DNA from: Methylobacterium sp. Leaf104
GTDB lineage: Bacteria; Pseudomonadota; Alphaproteobacteria; Rhizobiales; Beijerinckiaceae
Assembly (NCBI RefSeq): GCF_001422885.1
Contig: NZ_LMMZ01000037.1
Location: 126,105-190,104, forward strand
Direction of reading: 5' to 3'
DNA: 64,000 bases
The translations under genes and the position numbers were made by a program. The notes beneath the pieces were generated by a model that had not been told where the DNA came from, made no database searches, and saw only the letters and a program-made list of their open reading frames with translations. Below are positions 54,853 to 63,366 of this stretch, one piece after another (within the stretch, counting starts at the first letter, position 1; every line of letters starts with the position of its first letter).

Positions 54853-55888
54853 CCGCCTTCGGCTCCGCGAAGGGCCAGCGGGCGCGGGCCGGCGCGGTGA
54901 GGTCGTCGACGAGGCCGAGGCGCAGGCGCTCGATCCCGGCCCAGGCGATCATCGCGCCGTTGTCACCGCAGAGGGACAGGGGCGGTGCCACGAAGGCGAG
55001 GCCCGCCTCGCCGGCCTGTGTGGTCAGCGCCCGCCGGATCGCGCCGTTGGCCGCGACCCCGCCCGCCGCCACCAGGGCGGTGGGATGGCCGGCGACGGCC
55101 GCGAAGTCGCGCATCGCCACCCGCAGGCGGTCGACCACCACGTCGACCACCGCCGCCTGGAAGCTGGCGCAGAGATCGGCGACGTCGACCGAGGAGAGCG
55201 GCGCCAGCTTCTCGGCCTCGATCCGCAGGGCGGTCTTCAGGCCGGACAGGGAGAAATTGGCTTCGCGCCGGCCGAGCATCGGCCTGGGCAGGGCGAAGCG
55301 CTCCGGATCGCCGGTCTCGGCCATGCGCTCGACCTCGGGGCCGCCCGGGTAGCCGAGGCCGAGGAGCTTGGCGACCTTGTCGAAGGCCTCGCCGATGGCG
55401 TCGTCGATGGTGGTGCCGAGGCGGACGTAGTCGCCCACCCCCTTCACCGCCACGAGCTGGGTGTGCCCGCCGGAGGCGAGGAGGAGGAGATAGGGGAAGC
55501 CGATGCCGTCGGTGAGCCGCGCCGTCAGCGCATGCGCCTCCAGGTGGTTGACCGCGATCAGGGGCTTGCGCGCCACCAGCGCCAGGGTCTTGGCGGTGAC
55601 GAGACCGATGAGGACGCCGCCGATCAGGCCCGGCCCCGCCGCCACCGCGATTCCGTCGACCTGGGCCAGGGTCAGGCCGGCGCCGCTCAGCGCCCTCTCG
55701 ATCAGCCGGTCGAGCACCTCGACATGGGCGCGGGCCGCGATCTCGGGGACGACGCCGCCATAGGCCGCGTGCTCGGCGATCTGGCTCAGCACCTCGTTGG
55801 AGAGGATTCGCCCGCGCCCGTTCTCGCCGGGCGCGACCACGGAGGCGGCGGTCTCGTCGCAGGTCGTTTCGATGCCGAGGACGTTCAT
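54845..55888 (-). CDS. tsaD: tRNA N6-adenosine threonylcarbamoyltransferase
   Basis: TsaD, with TsaB and TsaE, installs t6A at position 37 of ANN-decoding tRNAs. The 347-residue protein starts [20 protein letters not shown]; the metal-binding histidines are in [15 protein letters not shown], and the ASKHA fold motifs [29 protein letters not shown] and [17 protein letters not shown] are intact. It begins the overlapping minus-strand operon and is divergent from hemD. Confidence 0.96.
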   Translation of the reverse strand: MNVLGIETTCDETAASVVAPGENGRGRILSNEVLSQIAEHAAYGGVVPEIAARAHVEVLDRLIERALSGAGLTLAQVDGIAVAAGPGLIGGVLIGLVTAKTLALVARKPLIAVNHLEAHALTARLTDGIGFPYLLLLASGGHTQLVAVKGVGDYVRLGTTIDDAIGEAFDKVAKLLGLGYPGGPEVERMAETGDPERFALPRPMLGRREANFSLSGLKTALRIEAEKLAPLSSVDVADLCASFQAAVVDVVVDRLRVAMRDFAAVAGHPTALVAAGGVAANGAIRRALTTQAGEAGLAFVAPPLSLCGDNGAMIAWAGIERLRLGLVDDLTAPARARWPFAEPKAVA

Positions 55889-56034
55889 GGACGGCGGATC
55901 ATCTCGAAGGAGAGCGGGGTGGCCCGTGGGACGCGCGGCACCCTATCGTCCGCCTCCCCCGGCGGCAACGACGGGTTGCCACCGGCGGCCGGACGGGCAT
56001 GGATAGGGATCGGCTTCGGGGAGTGCGGGACGGA

Positions 56035-56760
56035 ATGCGGATCTGGGTCGCACGGCCGGAACCGGGAGCGACGCGCACGGGCGCGCGCCTGGCCACCCTC
56101 GGGCATCGCCCCCTGGTCGCACCCGTCCTGACCGTGCGGCCCACCGGCGCCCGCCTGCCGGGGGATGCCTTCGCGGGGCTGATCCTCACCAGCGCCAACG
56201 CGGTGACGGCCCTGGAACCGGAAGACTGCGCGCGCTTGCGCACCGTTCCGACCTTCGCGGTCGGGAGCCGCACGGCCGCCCTGGCGCGGGCGGCCGGCTT
56301 CGCGGATGTCCGCGAAGCGGCGGGTGAGGCGACGTCCCTGGCACGGCTGGTCGCGGCCTCGCTGCCCCCGGGCGCCCGCCTCCTCCACGCCGCCGGGGCC
56401 GAGCGCAAGGCGGAGCCCGCCGCCGCCCTGGTCGCGGCCGGATTCCGTCTCACGGTGCAGGACGTCTACGCCGCAACGGCTGCGGCGCGCCTGCCCGGCG
56501 CCGTGGCCGAAGGTCTCGGACACGGCGGCCTCGACGCGGCCCTGCACTACTCACGGCGCAGCGCTCAGGTCGCACACGATCTCGCCAGCGCGGAAGGGCT
56601 CGGCGGAGCCTTCGCGGCACTGACGCATTACTGCTTGTCGGCCGATGTCGCCGTGCCCCTGGTCGCCGCCGGGGTCGCGGTCCATTTCGTGGCCGAACGC
56701 CCCGGGGAGGACGCGCTCTTCGCGGGATTGCCGGCCCCCGGGCCAACAGGATTGCGATAA
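56035..56760 (+). CDS. hemD: Uroporphyrinogen-III synthase
   Basis: HemD cyclises hydroxymethylbilane to uroporphyrinogen III in heme and cobalamin synthesis. The 241-residue protein is divergent, as usual for the family, but has MRIWVARPEPGATRTGARLA, GLILTSANAVTALEP, TFAVGSRTAALARAAGFAD and HYSRRSAQVAHDLASAEG, followed by AALTHYCLSADVAVPL. ATG 56035 is chosen; ATG 55999 would add 12 residues. The mitofilin-like and HemY-like genes follow, the usual alphaproteobacterial order, but hemC is not next to it. Confidence 0.86.
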   Translation: MRIWVARPEPGATRTGARLATLGHRPLVAPVLTVRPTGARLPGDAFAGLILTSANAVTALEPEDCARLRTVPTFAVGSRTAALARAAGFADVREAAGEATSLARLVAASLPPGARLLHAAGAERKAEPAAALVAAGFRLTVQDVYAATAAARLPGAVAEGLGHGGLDAALHYSRRSAQVAHDLASAEGLGGAFAALTHYCLSADVAVPLVAAGVAVHFVAERPGEDALFAGLPAPGPTGLR

Positions 56761-56889
56761 GGGCCTCGCTCCGGCGGCGGCCCTGGTGCTAGGACGAGCG
56801 CAAGAAGCTGCGCCGCCAGCCTCGACCCACCGGGCGCCGGATGCGCCGAACGGGCCGGGCTGCGGGAGACGGGAAGGGAGCCTTGAACC

Positions 56890-59076
56890 GTGAAACCACC
56901 CAACAGCGACGCCAACCGCCCGGGTTCTCCCACGGGTGGCCGGCCGCCCGAGCCCGGCAAGCCCGCCCCGCAGGGCGGCTCCGTTCCGCCGAAGGTCGAG
57001 GCATCGGCCAAGCCGGGTCAGCCCGGCGGCACGCCGGGCACCGCTGAGCCGGTCAAGGAAGGCACGAAGACGGACGCCGTGAAGACGGAAGCCGCCAAGG
57101 CCGCGATCCTCGCGCCCGATGCCGCCAAAGCCGACACCAGCAAGTCCGATGCCGTGAAGCCGGATGCCTCCAAGCCGGACCTGACCAAGCCCGATCCGCT
57201 GGCCGTCGGGTCGGCGAAGACCGATGCGATCAAGGCCGACGCGCCGAAGCCGGATGCCCTCAAGCCCGATCCGCTGAAGACCGACGCACCGAAGGCCGAG
57301 GCACCGAGGGCCGAGCCGTTCAAGGCGGATGCCGCGAAATCCGAGCCGCCCCGCTCCGGCGGTTTCGGCGGAACGCAGCCCGGCGCTCGTCCGGGTCAGG
57401 CCGTGACCGATGGTCCGATCATCGACCTCAAGGCCAAGCGCATGCCGGACCCGGTGCCGCCGGCGAAACCGGCCGGTGCTGCCGGTGCTGCCGGTGCTGC
57501 CGGTGCTGCCGGTGCTGCCGGTGCTGCCGCCGGGATGTCGGGCAAGCCGGTGGACGGCAAGACGCCTGACGGCAAGAGTCTGGACGGCAAGCCCTCTGAT
57601 CAGAAGGGCGCCTCGGAGCCGCCCAAGGCCGGTGGTCCGACGACGCCGCGCATCACCCCGGCTGCCGCGACGGCCCCCGCCGCTTCGTCCGGGGCCGGAT
57701 TCGGCTCTCTCGTCACGGCCGGCCTCCTCGGCGGCGTGGTCGGCGCCGGGTTGCTGTTCGGCGTCGCCCGCAGCGGCCTGATGGCGCCGGGCGAGGATGC
57801 GCGCATCACCGCCCTCGACCAGCGGATCGCGGCGCTCGCCCCCAAGGATGCGCTGGCGGGCCTCGACAAGCGGGTCGCCGCCAACGAGGCCGCCCTCAAG
57901 ACCGTGCCCGAGGCGGTCTCGACCGCGCGTCAGGCCCTCGAGAAGGCGAATGCGGCCCAGGGCGGCGCTCCGGCTCCCGCCGAGGGCGCACCGGCCGCCG
58001 CGGCTTCGTCCGCCGTCCCGGCGGATCTGGTCGCGCGCCTCGACGCCCTCGACCAGCGCGTCTCGGCCCTGCAGGAGGAGCCGGGGCGCGACCAGGGCGG
58101 CGACGCCCGCATGGCGGTGTCGCAGGCGCCCGCGCCGCAGCTCGCCGAGTTCGATCGGCGCCTGAAGGCGATCGAGGGCAAGGTCGATTCCGCACCGAAG
58201 CCCCCCGCGCAGCCCGACCTCGCCCCGAAGATCGCCGCCCTCCAGGGTGACGTCGAGGCCAGGACCAAGGCGAATGCCGAGGCGGCTCAGGCGCTGAGCC
58301 AGAAGGTGGCCGCCCTCCAGCAATCGCTGGAGGCGCGCGTCCAGGCCGCCACCGAAGCGGTCCAGAGCGCGACGCAGGCGAGCGAGAAGGTCGCCGACGC
58401 GAGCAAGGTGCAGGCGGCCGAGGCCGCAAAGGCCGTGGAGCGCCAGCTCCAGGCCCAGGCCGACAAGATCGCCGGCCTCGACAAGGCGGTGTCGGAGCGC
58501 GCCGAGACCGCGACGCTGCAGGCGGCCCTGCGCGTCGTCTCGGCCGACCGGATCGTCACCGCCCTCGACACCGGGGCGCCCTACGCCGACGCCCTCTCGG
58601 CCCTTCGCGGGCTGGAGCCGGGCGACCCGGCACGGCTCAGCGCGGTCGCGGCCTTCGCCGACAAGGGCGCGCCGACGGCCCGGTCCCTCGCGGCCGAGTT
58701 CCGGCCCATCGCCGAGAAGATCGCGGCCAAGCGCCGGGCCGCCCAGAGCAAGGCCGTGGCCGAGACCGGCGACATCGGCACCAAGCTGATGAGCATGGCC
58801 GAGTCGATCGTCCAAGTCCGCCGCGTCGAGGCCCCGGCCGGCGGGAGCGGCGCCAGCGCGCCGGCCCCCGACACCGCGCCGAAGGTGCAGGATGCCCTCG
58901 ACCGCGGCGCGATCAAGGAGGCGGCCGAGGCTTTCGCGGCCTTGCCCGAGGCGGCACGGGCCGAAGCGGGCGAGTTCGGCACCAAGCTGGCCTCCCGCGC
59001 CGCCGCCGGCGACGCGGCCCAGGGCCTGCTCGCCGACGCGTTCAAGGGCCTGCCCGCCACCGGCGCCTCCCGTTGA
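56890..59076 (+). CDS. Mitofilin-like (Mic60-type) inner-membrane protein with long disordered head
   Basis: A 728-residue protein. Residues 1-270 are low complexity: repeated K/P/A/D units (DAIKADAPKPDALKPDPLK) and a perfect Ala-Gly-Ala run. A single membrane helix lies near 275-298 (FGSLVTAGLLGGVVGAGLLF). Coiled coil fills about 310-560 (AQALSQKVAALQQSLEARVQ), and the conserved C-terminal mitofilin domain is at 560-725 (ALDTGAPYADALSALRGLEP; AEFRPIAEKIAAKRRAA). Mic60 homologues in alphaproteobacteria shape intracytoplasmic membranes. It starts with GTG and GGGAG upstream, between hemD and the HemY-like gene. Confidence 0.86.
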   Translation: MKPPNSDANRPGSPTGGRPPEPGKPAPQGGSVPPKVEASAKPGQPGGTPGTAEPVKEGTKTDAVKTEAAKAAILAPDAAKADTSKSDAVKPDASKPDLTKPDPLAVGSAKTDAIKADAPKPDALKPDPLKTDAPKAEAPRAEPFKADAAKSEPPRSGGFGGTQPGARPGQAVTDGPIIDLKAKRMPDPVPPAKPAGAAGAAGAAGAAGAAGAAAGMSGKPVDGKTPDGKSLDGKPSDQKGASEPPKAGGPTTPRITPAAATAPAASSGAGFGSLVTAGLLGGVVGAGLLFGVARSGLMAPGEDARITALDQRIAALAPKDALAGLDKRVAANEAALKTVPEAVSTARQALEKANAAQGGAPAPAEGAPAAAASSAVPADLVARLDALDQRVSALQEEPGRDQGGDARMAVSQAPAPQLAEFDRRLKAIEGKVDSAPKPPAQPDLAPKIAALQGDVEARTKANAEAAQALSQKVAALQQSLEARVQAATEAVQSATQASEKVADASKVQAAEAAKAVERQLQAQADKIAGLDKAVSERAETATLQAALRVVSADRIVTALDTGAPYADALSALRGLEPGDPARLSAVAAFADKGAPTARSLAAEFRPIAEKIAAKRRAAQSKAVAETGDIGTKLMSMAESIVQVRRVEAPAGGSGASAPAPDTAPKVQDALDRGAIKEAAEAFAALPEAARAEAGEFGTKLASRAAAGDAAQGLLADAFKGLPATGASR
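57472..57525 (+). repeat. Six perfect copies of a 9-bp unit
   Basis: GCCGGTGCT is repeated six times in a row inside the mitofilin-like gene, coding Ala-Gly-Ala each time. Because the unit is a multiple of three, copy-number change would alter linker length but not the frame. Confidence 0.95.
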
Positions 59077-59211
59077 GCGCGCGGCCGCGCGCCCTACTCT
59101 GCGACGGGATGCGCGGCGCCCCGGATTTCGCGCGGGAGCACCGAGTGCTTCCGCCCCCGACTCTCGGTGTCGCCGGACCGGCCGACGCCACTCCCAGGAG
59201 TTTCTGATCTC

Positions 59212-60873
59212 ATGTGGCGCGCCCTCGCCTTCCTGGCCCTTCTCGCGGTCGCCGCCTACGGCGCGACCTGGGTCGCCGACCATCCCGGCACCGTCACCAT
59301 CGTGTGGAACGGCTACGAGGTGGCCACCAGCCTCGCCATCGGGCTGATCGGCGTCCTGATCGCCGCCATCCTGGTCGGCTTCATCTGGGCCATCGTGCGG
59401 GGCTTCATCACCCTGCCGGAGACCCTGGTGCGCGGGTCGCGCGACCGGCGCCGGGCCAAGGGCTTCTCCGCCCTGTCCCGCGGCATGGTCGCGGTCGGGT
59501 CGGGCGATCCCCTCGCCGCCCGCCGCCACGCCAACGATGCCGAGCGCCTGCTCGGCGCCGAGCCGCTGACGCTGCTGCTCAAGGCCCAGGCCGCGCAGAT
59601 CTCCGGTGACCGCGAGGCCGCCGAGCAGGCCTTCCAGCGCATGGTCAACGACCCCGAGACCCGCGTGCTCGGCCTGCGCGGCCTGTTCGTCGAGGCCCGC
59701 CGCCGCGAGGACGATGCCTCCGCCCGCGCCTACGCCGCCGAGGCCGCCCGCCTGGCGCCCAGCGTCACCTGGGCCAACGAGGCCGTGCTCGAGGCGCAAT
59801 GCGCCGACGGCGACTGGAGCGGCGCCAACGAGACCGTGGAGCGCCGCGCCTCCCTCGGCCTCATCGACAAGGCCTCGGCCCGGCGCCAGCGCGCCGTCCT
59901 GCTCACCGCCGCCGCGCAGGAGCGCGAGGCCGGCGAGCCGGAGGCCGCCACCGAGCGCGTCCTCAAGGCCGTCAAGCTCGCCCCCGACCTCGTTCCGGCG
60001 GCCGTGCTCGCCGCGCGCCTGATGGTGCGCCGGGGCGACCTGCGGAAGGGCGCCAAGATCATCGAGGCCGCCTGGCGCGCCGGGCCGCATCCCGATCTCG
60101 CCAAGACCTACCTCAACCTGCGCACCGGCGACTCCGTGCGCGACCGCATGGCCCGGGCCGAGACCTTGGCCAAGATCTCGTCCTGGCATCCCGAGGCACG
60201 GCTCGCCATGGCGCAGGCGGCCTACGAGGCGCGCGAGTTCGGCCAGGCCCGCGAAGCCCTGGCACCGCTCCTCGCCGACCGTCCCACCGTGCGCGCCTGC
60301 CTGACCATGGCCCGCATCGAGGAGGCCGAGCACGGTGCCGGCTCGGGCCGCGCCCGCGAGTGGCTGTCGCGGGCCGCCCACGCCCCGCGCGACCCGCTCT
60401 GGGTGGCCGACGGCATCGCCTCCGAGCACTGGGCGCCGGTTTCGCCGGTGAGCGGCCGCCTCGACGCCTTCGTGTGGAAGACCCCGACCGAGCTCATCGC
60501 CGGTCCCGAGGAGGCGCATGTCGAGGACGAGACTGCGCCCGAGAGCGTGCTCCCGGCCCCGATGCCGCAATCCGCGCCGGCCCCCGCCGCCGCGCCGAAG
60601 GGGAACGCGCCGACCGAGACCAAGGCCACCACGGTGCTGTTTCCCTCCGGCGGCAACGGGACAGGATCCAAGGACGGCGTGACCAGGGATCCGGCGCATG
60701 CCGGCACGGCTCCGGTGGCCGCCGGCATGGCCGCGGCCGCGGCGAACCCCGCCTCGGCTCCGGTCTCGGGACCGGCCGCGGCGCGCGGCCCCATGGCCGC
60801 CAACACCCCCACCCCGGTGGTCTTCCCCCCGCCGAAATCCGGCGAGGACGCCAAGCCGCGCCGCGCGGGCTGA
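59212..60873 (+). CDS. hemY: HemY-like TPR inner-membrane protein
   Basis: A 553-residue protein of the HemY (heme biosynthesis-associated, HemY N-terminal plus TPR) family. Two membrane helices start it (LAFLALLAVAAYGATWVADH; LAIGLIGVLIAAILVGFIWA), then the conserved FITLPETLVRGSRDRRRAKG. TPR-like helices run to about residue 400 (RRHANDAERLLGAEPLTLLL; EAAEQAFQRMVNDPETRVLG). The last 150 residues are a Pro/Ala-rich tail. Its exact role is unknown; the gene follows hemD and mitofilin in most alphaproteobacteria. AGGAG lies 12 nt before the ATG. Confidence 0.85.
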   Translation: MWRALAFLALLAVAAYGATWVADHPGTVTIVWNGYEVATSLAIGLIGVLIAAILVGFIWAIVRGFITLPETLVRGSRDRRRAKGFSALSRGMVAVGSGDPLAARRHANDAERLLGAEPLTLLLKAQAAQISGDREAAEQAFQRMVNDPETRVLGLRGLFVEARRREDDASARAYAAEAARLAPSVTWANEAVLEAQCADGDWSGANETVERRASLGLIDKASARRQRAVLLTAAAQEREAGEPEAATERVLKAVKLAPDLVPAAVLAARLMVRRGDLRKGAKIIEAAWRAGPHPDLAKTYLNLRTGDSVRDRMARAETLAKISSWHPEARLAMAQAAYEAREFGQAREALAPLLADRPTVRACLTMARIEEAEHGAGSGRAREWLSRAAHAPRDPLWVADGIASEHWAPVSPVSGRLDAFVWKTPTELIAGPEEAHVEDETAPESVLPAPMPQSAPAPAAAPKGNAPTETKATTVLFPSGGNGTGSKDGVTRDPAHAGTAPVAAGMAAAAANPASAPVSGPAAARGPMAANTPTPVVFPPPKSGEDAKPRRAG

Positions 60874-60938
60874 AGGGAGATTCCCGTCCTGATCTGAAGC
60901 CCTCGGGCCGACGATCATGACCGGCATGGCGCAAGCAG

Positions 60939-60960
60939 GGACGGTCCGGTCGGACCGTCC
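60939..60960. promoter_or_regulatory. 22-bp perfect palindrome before the second DUF2336 gene
   Basis: GGACGGTCCG-GT-CGGACCGTCC has 10-bp arms and a 2-bp centre. It is 66 nt past the HemY-like stop and 67 nt before the next start. It could be a terminator stem (TTAAA follows) or a dimeric repressor site. The near-zero central gap favours an operator. Confidence 0.5.
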
Positions 60961-61026
60961 TTAAAGGTCGGTTCACGCAATTCCGCTAATCCCTGCGATC
61001 AGCGAGTTCTGCGTAACCGAAGTGCC

Positions 61027-62151
61027 ATGTCCCCATCATTCGACGATGCGCCGGACCTCTCCGGCCTGATCGAATTGTCGCGTCTCGACAATCTCGACCT
61101 GAAACCCGTCATCCTCCGGGTGCAGACGGATCTCTTCCTCTCGGCCACGGTCCGGGACCGCAAGACCGTGTCGGCCTTCGCTTCCCTGGCCGGCGGACTG
61201 ATCCCGATCGTCGACGACGAGACGGCCGAGATCGTCGCCCGTAAGCTCGCGCCCTTCCCCGACACGCCGCCCGCCCTGCTGGCCGCCCTGGTGGAGCGCG
61301 GCGGCGGTGCCCGGGACGCCGTACTCGCGCAGGCGCCGATCCTCACCCCGTCGATGATCCAGGCCGCCCTGACGGAGGATTCCGAGCTCGGCCCCGCCAT
61401 CGCCAGCCGGCACGATCTCGGCCGCTCCACCCTCGCGGACCTGATCGCGCGCGAGGACGCCACCATCGACCGGTCCCTCGCCGCCAATCCCGCCGTCAAC
61501 CTCCAGGGCGAGATGCTGGCGCGCCTCGTCGCCCGCGCCCGAAAGGCGCCCGATCTCGCCCGCACGCTCCTCGCCCGCCAGGATCTGGCCCATTCCGACG
61601 TGGCGCCGCTCTTCCTCCTGGCCGACGAGACCCGCCGCGAGGCCATCGGCCATGCGATGATGGCGACGGCGGCCTTGCGGCCGAGCCCGCCCGCGCCGCG
61701 CGAGGCCGGGGCGGTGCTCACCGGGTTCTCGGCCCGGGGCGACGTCGCCGGCTTCGTGGCCGCGCTGACCGAGATGCTCGGCCTGCCCAAGGGATTCCTC
61801 GCCGCGACGCCCGATCCGTCCCTGCGCTACGAACTGCTCACCGTCGCCCTGCGCGCCGCCGGCCTGCACGAGGAGGAGGCGGTCTACATCTACCTGACCC
61901 TGAACGAGGCCGTCGCCCGCTCGGTCGACCGGGTCTTCGACCTGGTCAAACTGTTCCGGACCCTGCCGCGGGCCGCCGCGCGCGACCTCCTGGCGGCGAT
62001 CCTCGACTGGACCCCGCAGGATCGCGCCGCCGCGACGGCCCACCAGCCTTATCACGCCCCCGACGCACCACGTCCGCGGGTCCAGGCTTCGGCGTCCGAG
62101 CGCCCGCCCCTGCGCACGCCCCTGCCGAGCCGGCAGCGCCAGACCACCTGA
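61027..62151 (+). CDS. DUF2336 domain protein (full length)
   Basis: A 374-residue, mostly helical, soluble protein. Typical DUF2336 segments: LRVQTDLFLSATVRDRKTVS, FASLAGGLIPIVDDETAEIV, ALTEDSELGPAIASRHDLGR and the HEAT-like pattern ATIDRSLAANPAVNLQGEML. The C-terminal half has ATPDPSLRYELLTVALRAAG and DLVKLFRTLPRAAARDLLAA. The Pro-rich tail may be disordered. Function is unknown. It shares family with the 288-residue protein at 40387-41253 but little visible identity. Confidence 0.84.
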   Translation: MSPSFDDAPDLSGLIELSRLDNLDLKPVILRVQTDLFLSATVRDRKTVSAFASLAGGLIPIVDDETAEIVARKLAPFPDTPPALLAALVERGGGARDAVLAQAPILTPSMIQAALTEDSELGPAIASRHDLGRSTLADLIAREDATIDRSLAANPAVNLQGEMLARLVARARKAPDLARTLLARQDLAHSDVAPLFLLADETRREAIGHAMMATAALRPSPPAPREAGAVLTGFSARGDVAGFVAALTEMLGLPKGFLAATPDPSLRYELLTVALRAAGLHEEEAVYIYLTLNEAVARSVDRVFDLVKLFRTLPRAAARDLLAAILDWTPQDRAAATAHQPYHAPDAPRPRVQASASERPPLRTPLPSRQRQTT

Positions 62152-62184
62152 AGGCGGCGCCGGCCGGCAACCGGCCGGCATGGC

Positions 62185-62526
62185 CTATTCGGCGAGGTCG
62201 AGGCGATGGCGCCCGGCGCGGTCGTCGATCTCGACGATCCAGAGGTCGTCGTCGAAGCGCAGCTCCTTGCCGAGCCTGATCTCCACGTCGGCGGGCGAGG
62301 CCTCGCTGAGGAGGGCCACGAAGCGGCGGTCGCCGTCGCCTTCGGAATCGACCAGCGATTGCGGGGCCGGCCCGTAGAGATCGGCGCGGCCGTCGAGGCG
62401 ATCCACCTTCACGAAGATCGCCCCCGCCTCGGGGGAGCCGCGCCGGCGCTGGACCGCGGCGATGCCCTCGATGTCGAGGCGGCGAAGATGGGCGGAGACC
62501 CAGAAATCCGAGCGCAGGCGTGCCAT
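62185..62526 (-). CDS. DUF1491 family protein
   Basis: A 113-residue protein. MARLRSDFWVSAHLRRLDIE, RRGSPEAGAIFVKVDRLDG and the end LRFDDDLWIVEIDDRAGRHR match DUF1491, a small alphaproteobacterial family of unknown function often located beside a peptidoglycan-binding protein gene, as it is here. The peptidoglycan-binding gene ends 31 nt upstream on the same strand. Confidence 0.86.
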   Translation of the reverse strand: MARLRSDFWVSAHLRRLDIEGIAAVQRRRGSPEAGAIFVKVDRLDGRADLYGPAPQSLVDSEGDGDRRFVALLSEASPADVEIRLGKELRFDDDLWIVEIDDRAGRHRLDLAE

Positions 62527-62557
62527 GCGCGGGTCTATAGCACGCCGCCCCGCCGGA

Positions 62558-63277
62558 TCAGCCCCGCGTCACCCCCGCCCGGGTGGCGAGCTCGCGGAAG
62601 GTCCGCTGCGAGGGCTCGCCCTTCACCGGCAGCTTGCGGTCCCGCTCGAACTTCTCGATCGCCGCCCGGGTGCTCGCGCCCATCAGGCCGTCGGCCTTGA
62701 GCGGCCCGTAGCCGAGCTTGACCAGGGCGCGCTGCGCCTGGGCGATCGACAATCCGCCGAGGCTCGCGACCGAGGCGGTGGTCTCGGCGCCCGCCGACTC
62801 GCCGGATCTGATGAGCTCGCCGATGCCGTCCCGCGGCGCCTTGGCCGCACCTTCGGACCCGGCCGGCTCGTCCCTCGCCTCGGACCTGGCCACTTCGGAC
62901 CTGGTCGCGTCCGCCTTGGCGACCTCCCCCTTGGCCACCTCCCCCTTGGCGACTGCGGAAGCCGGCGGCTTCGGCCCTTCGGCCGCGCGGGAGACCGTCG
63001 CATTCGGAGGAAGCTTCGGGAAGATCGGCGCGGGGTGGCGGCCCATCTGATAGCCCAGCGCGTTCAGGCAGATCATCGATACCGCGCCGAGGACGGCGGC
63101 GACCCCGAGCACCTCGCCGGGATGGCGCAGGACGGCGCGGCCGGCGCCTCCAGCCAGCGCGCTCAGTCCCGCCAGGCGGCCGGGGGGCGGGCGGCGCCGG
63201 GCCACGGGCCGCGCCTCGCGGGTGCGGGTCGGAACCACGATCTCTCGCTGGTCGCGGCGTGCGTGCGGCTCGCGCAT
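62558..63277 (-). CDS. Membrane-anchored peptidoglycan-binding protein
   Basis: A 239-residue protein: basic cytoplasmic head (PVARRRPPPGRLAGLSALAG), one membrane helix near residues 55-75 (VLGVAAVLGAVSMICLNALG), a periplasmic linker with short repeats (VAKGEVAKGEVAKAD, TRSEVARSEA), and a C-terminal PG_binding_1 domain (SIAQAQRALVKLGYGPLKAD, GLMGASTRAAIEKFERDRKL). GAGGAG precedes the ATG. It lies between a histidine kinase gene and the DUF1491 gene, a conserved arrangement in this group. Confidence 0.88.
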   Translation of the reverse strand: MREPHARRDQREIVVPTRTREARPVARRRPPPGRLAGLSALAGGAGRAVLRHPGEVLGVAAVLGAVSMICLNALGYQMGRHPAPIFPKLPPNATVSRAAEGPKPPASAVAKGEVAKGEVAKADATRSEVARSEARDEPAGSEGAAKAPRDGIGELIRSGESAGAETTASVASLGGLSIAQAQRALVKLGYGPLKADGLMGASTRAAIEKFERDRKLPVKGEPSQRTFRELATRAGVTRG

Positions 63278-63366
63278 CGGATCTCCTCAGGGCTGGTCGC
63301 AACGGCGTCCGGGCCTCGCGCGATGCGAGGCCCGGGCCGCCCGGTGCTGGCAGGATTCCGGCGCGC

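Noticed and set aside
56551-60927. A 1458-codon minus-strand frame opposite hemD, mitofilin-like and HemY-like genes
   Set aside because: The translation is low complexity (Gly/Arg/His-rich) without domains and is antisense to three recognised genes. It is an effect of high GC at third positions.
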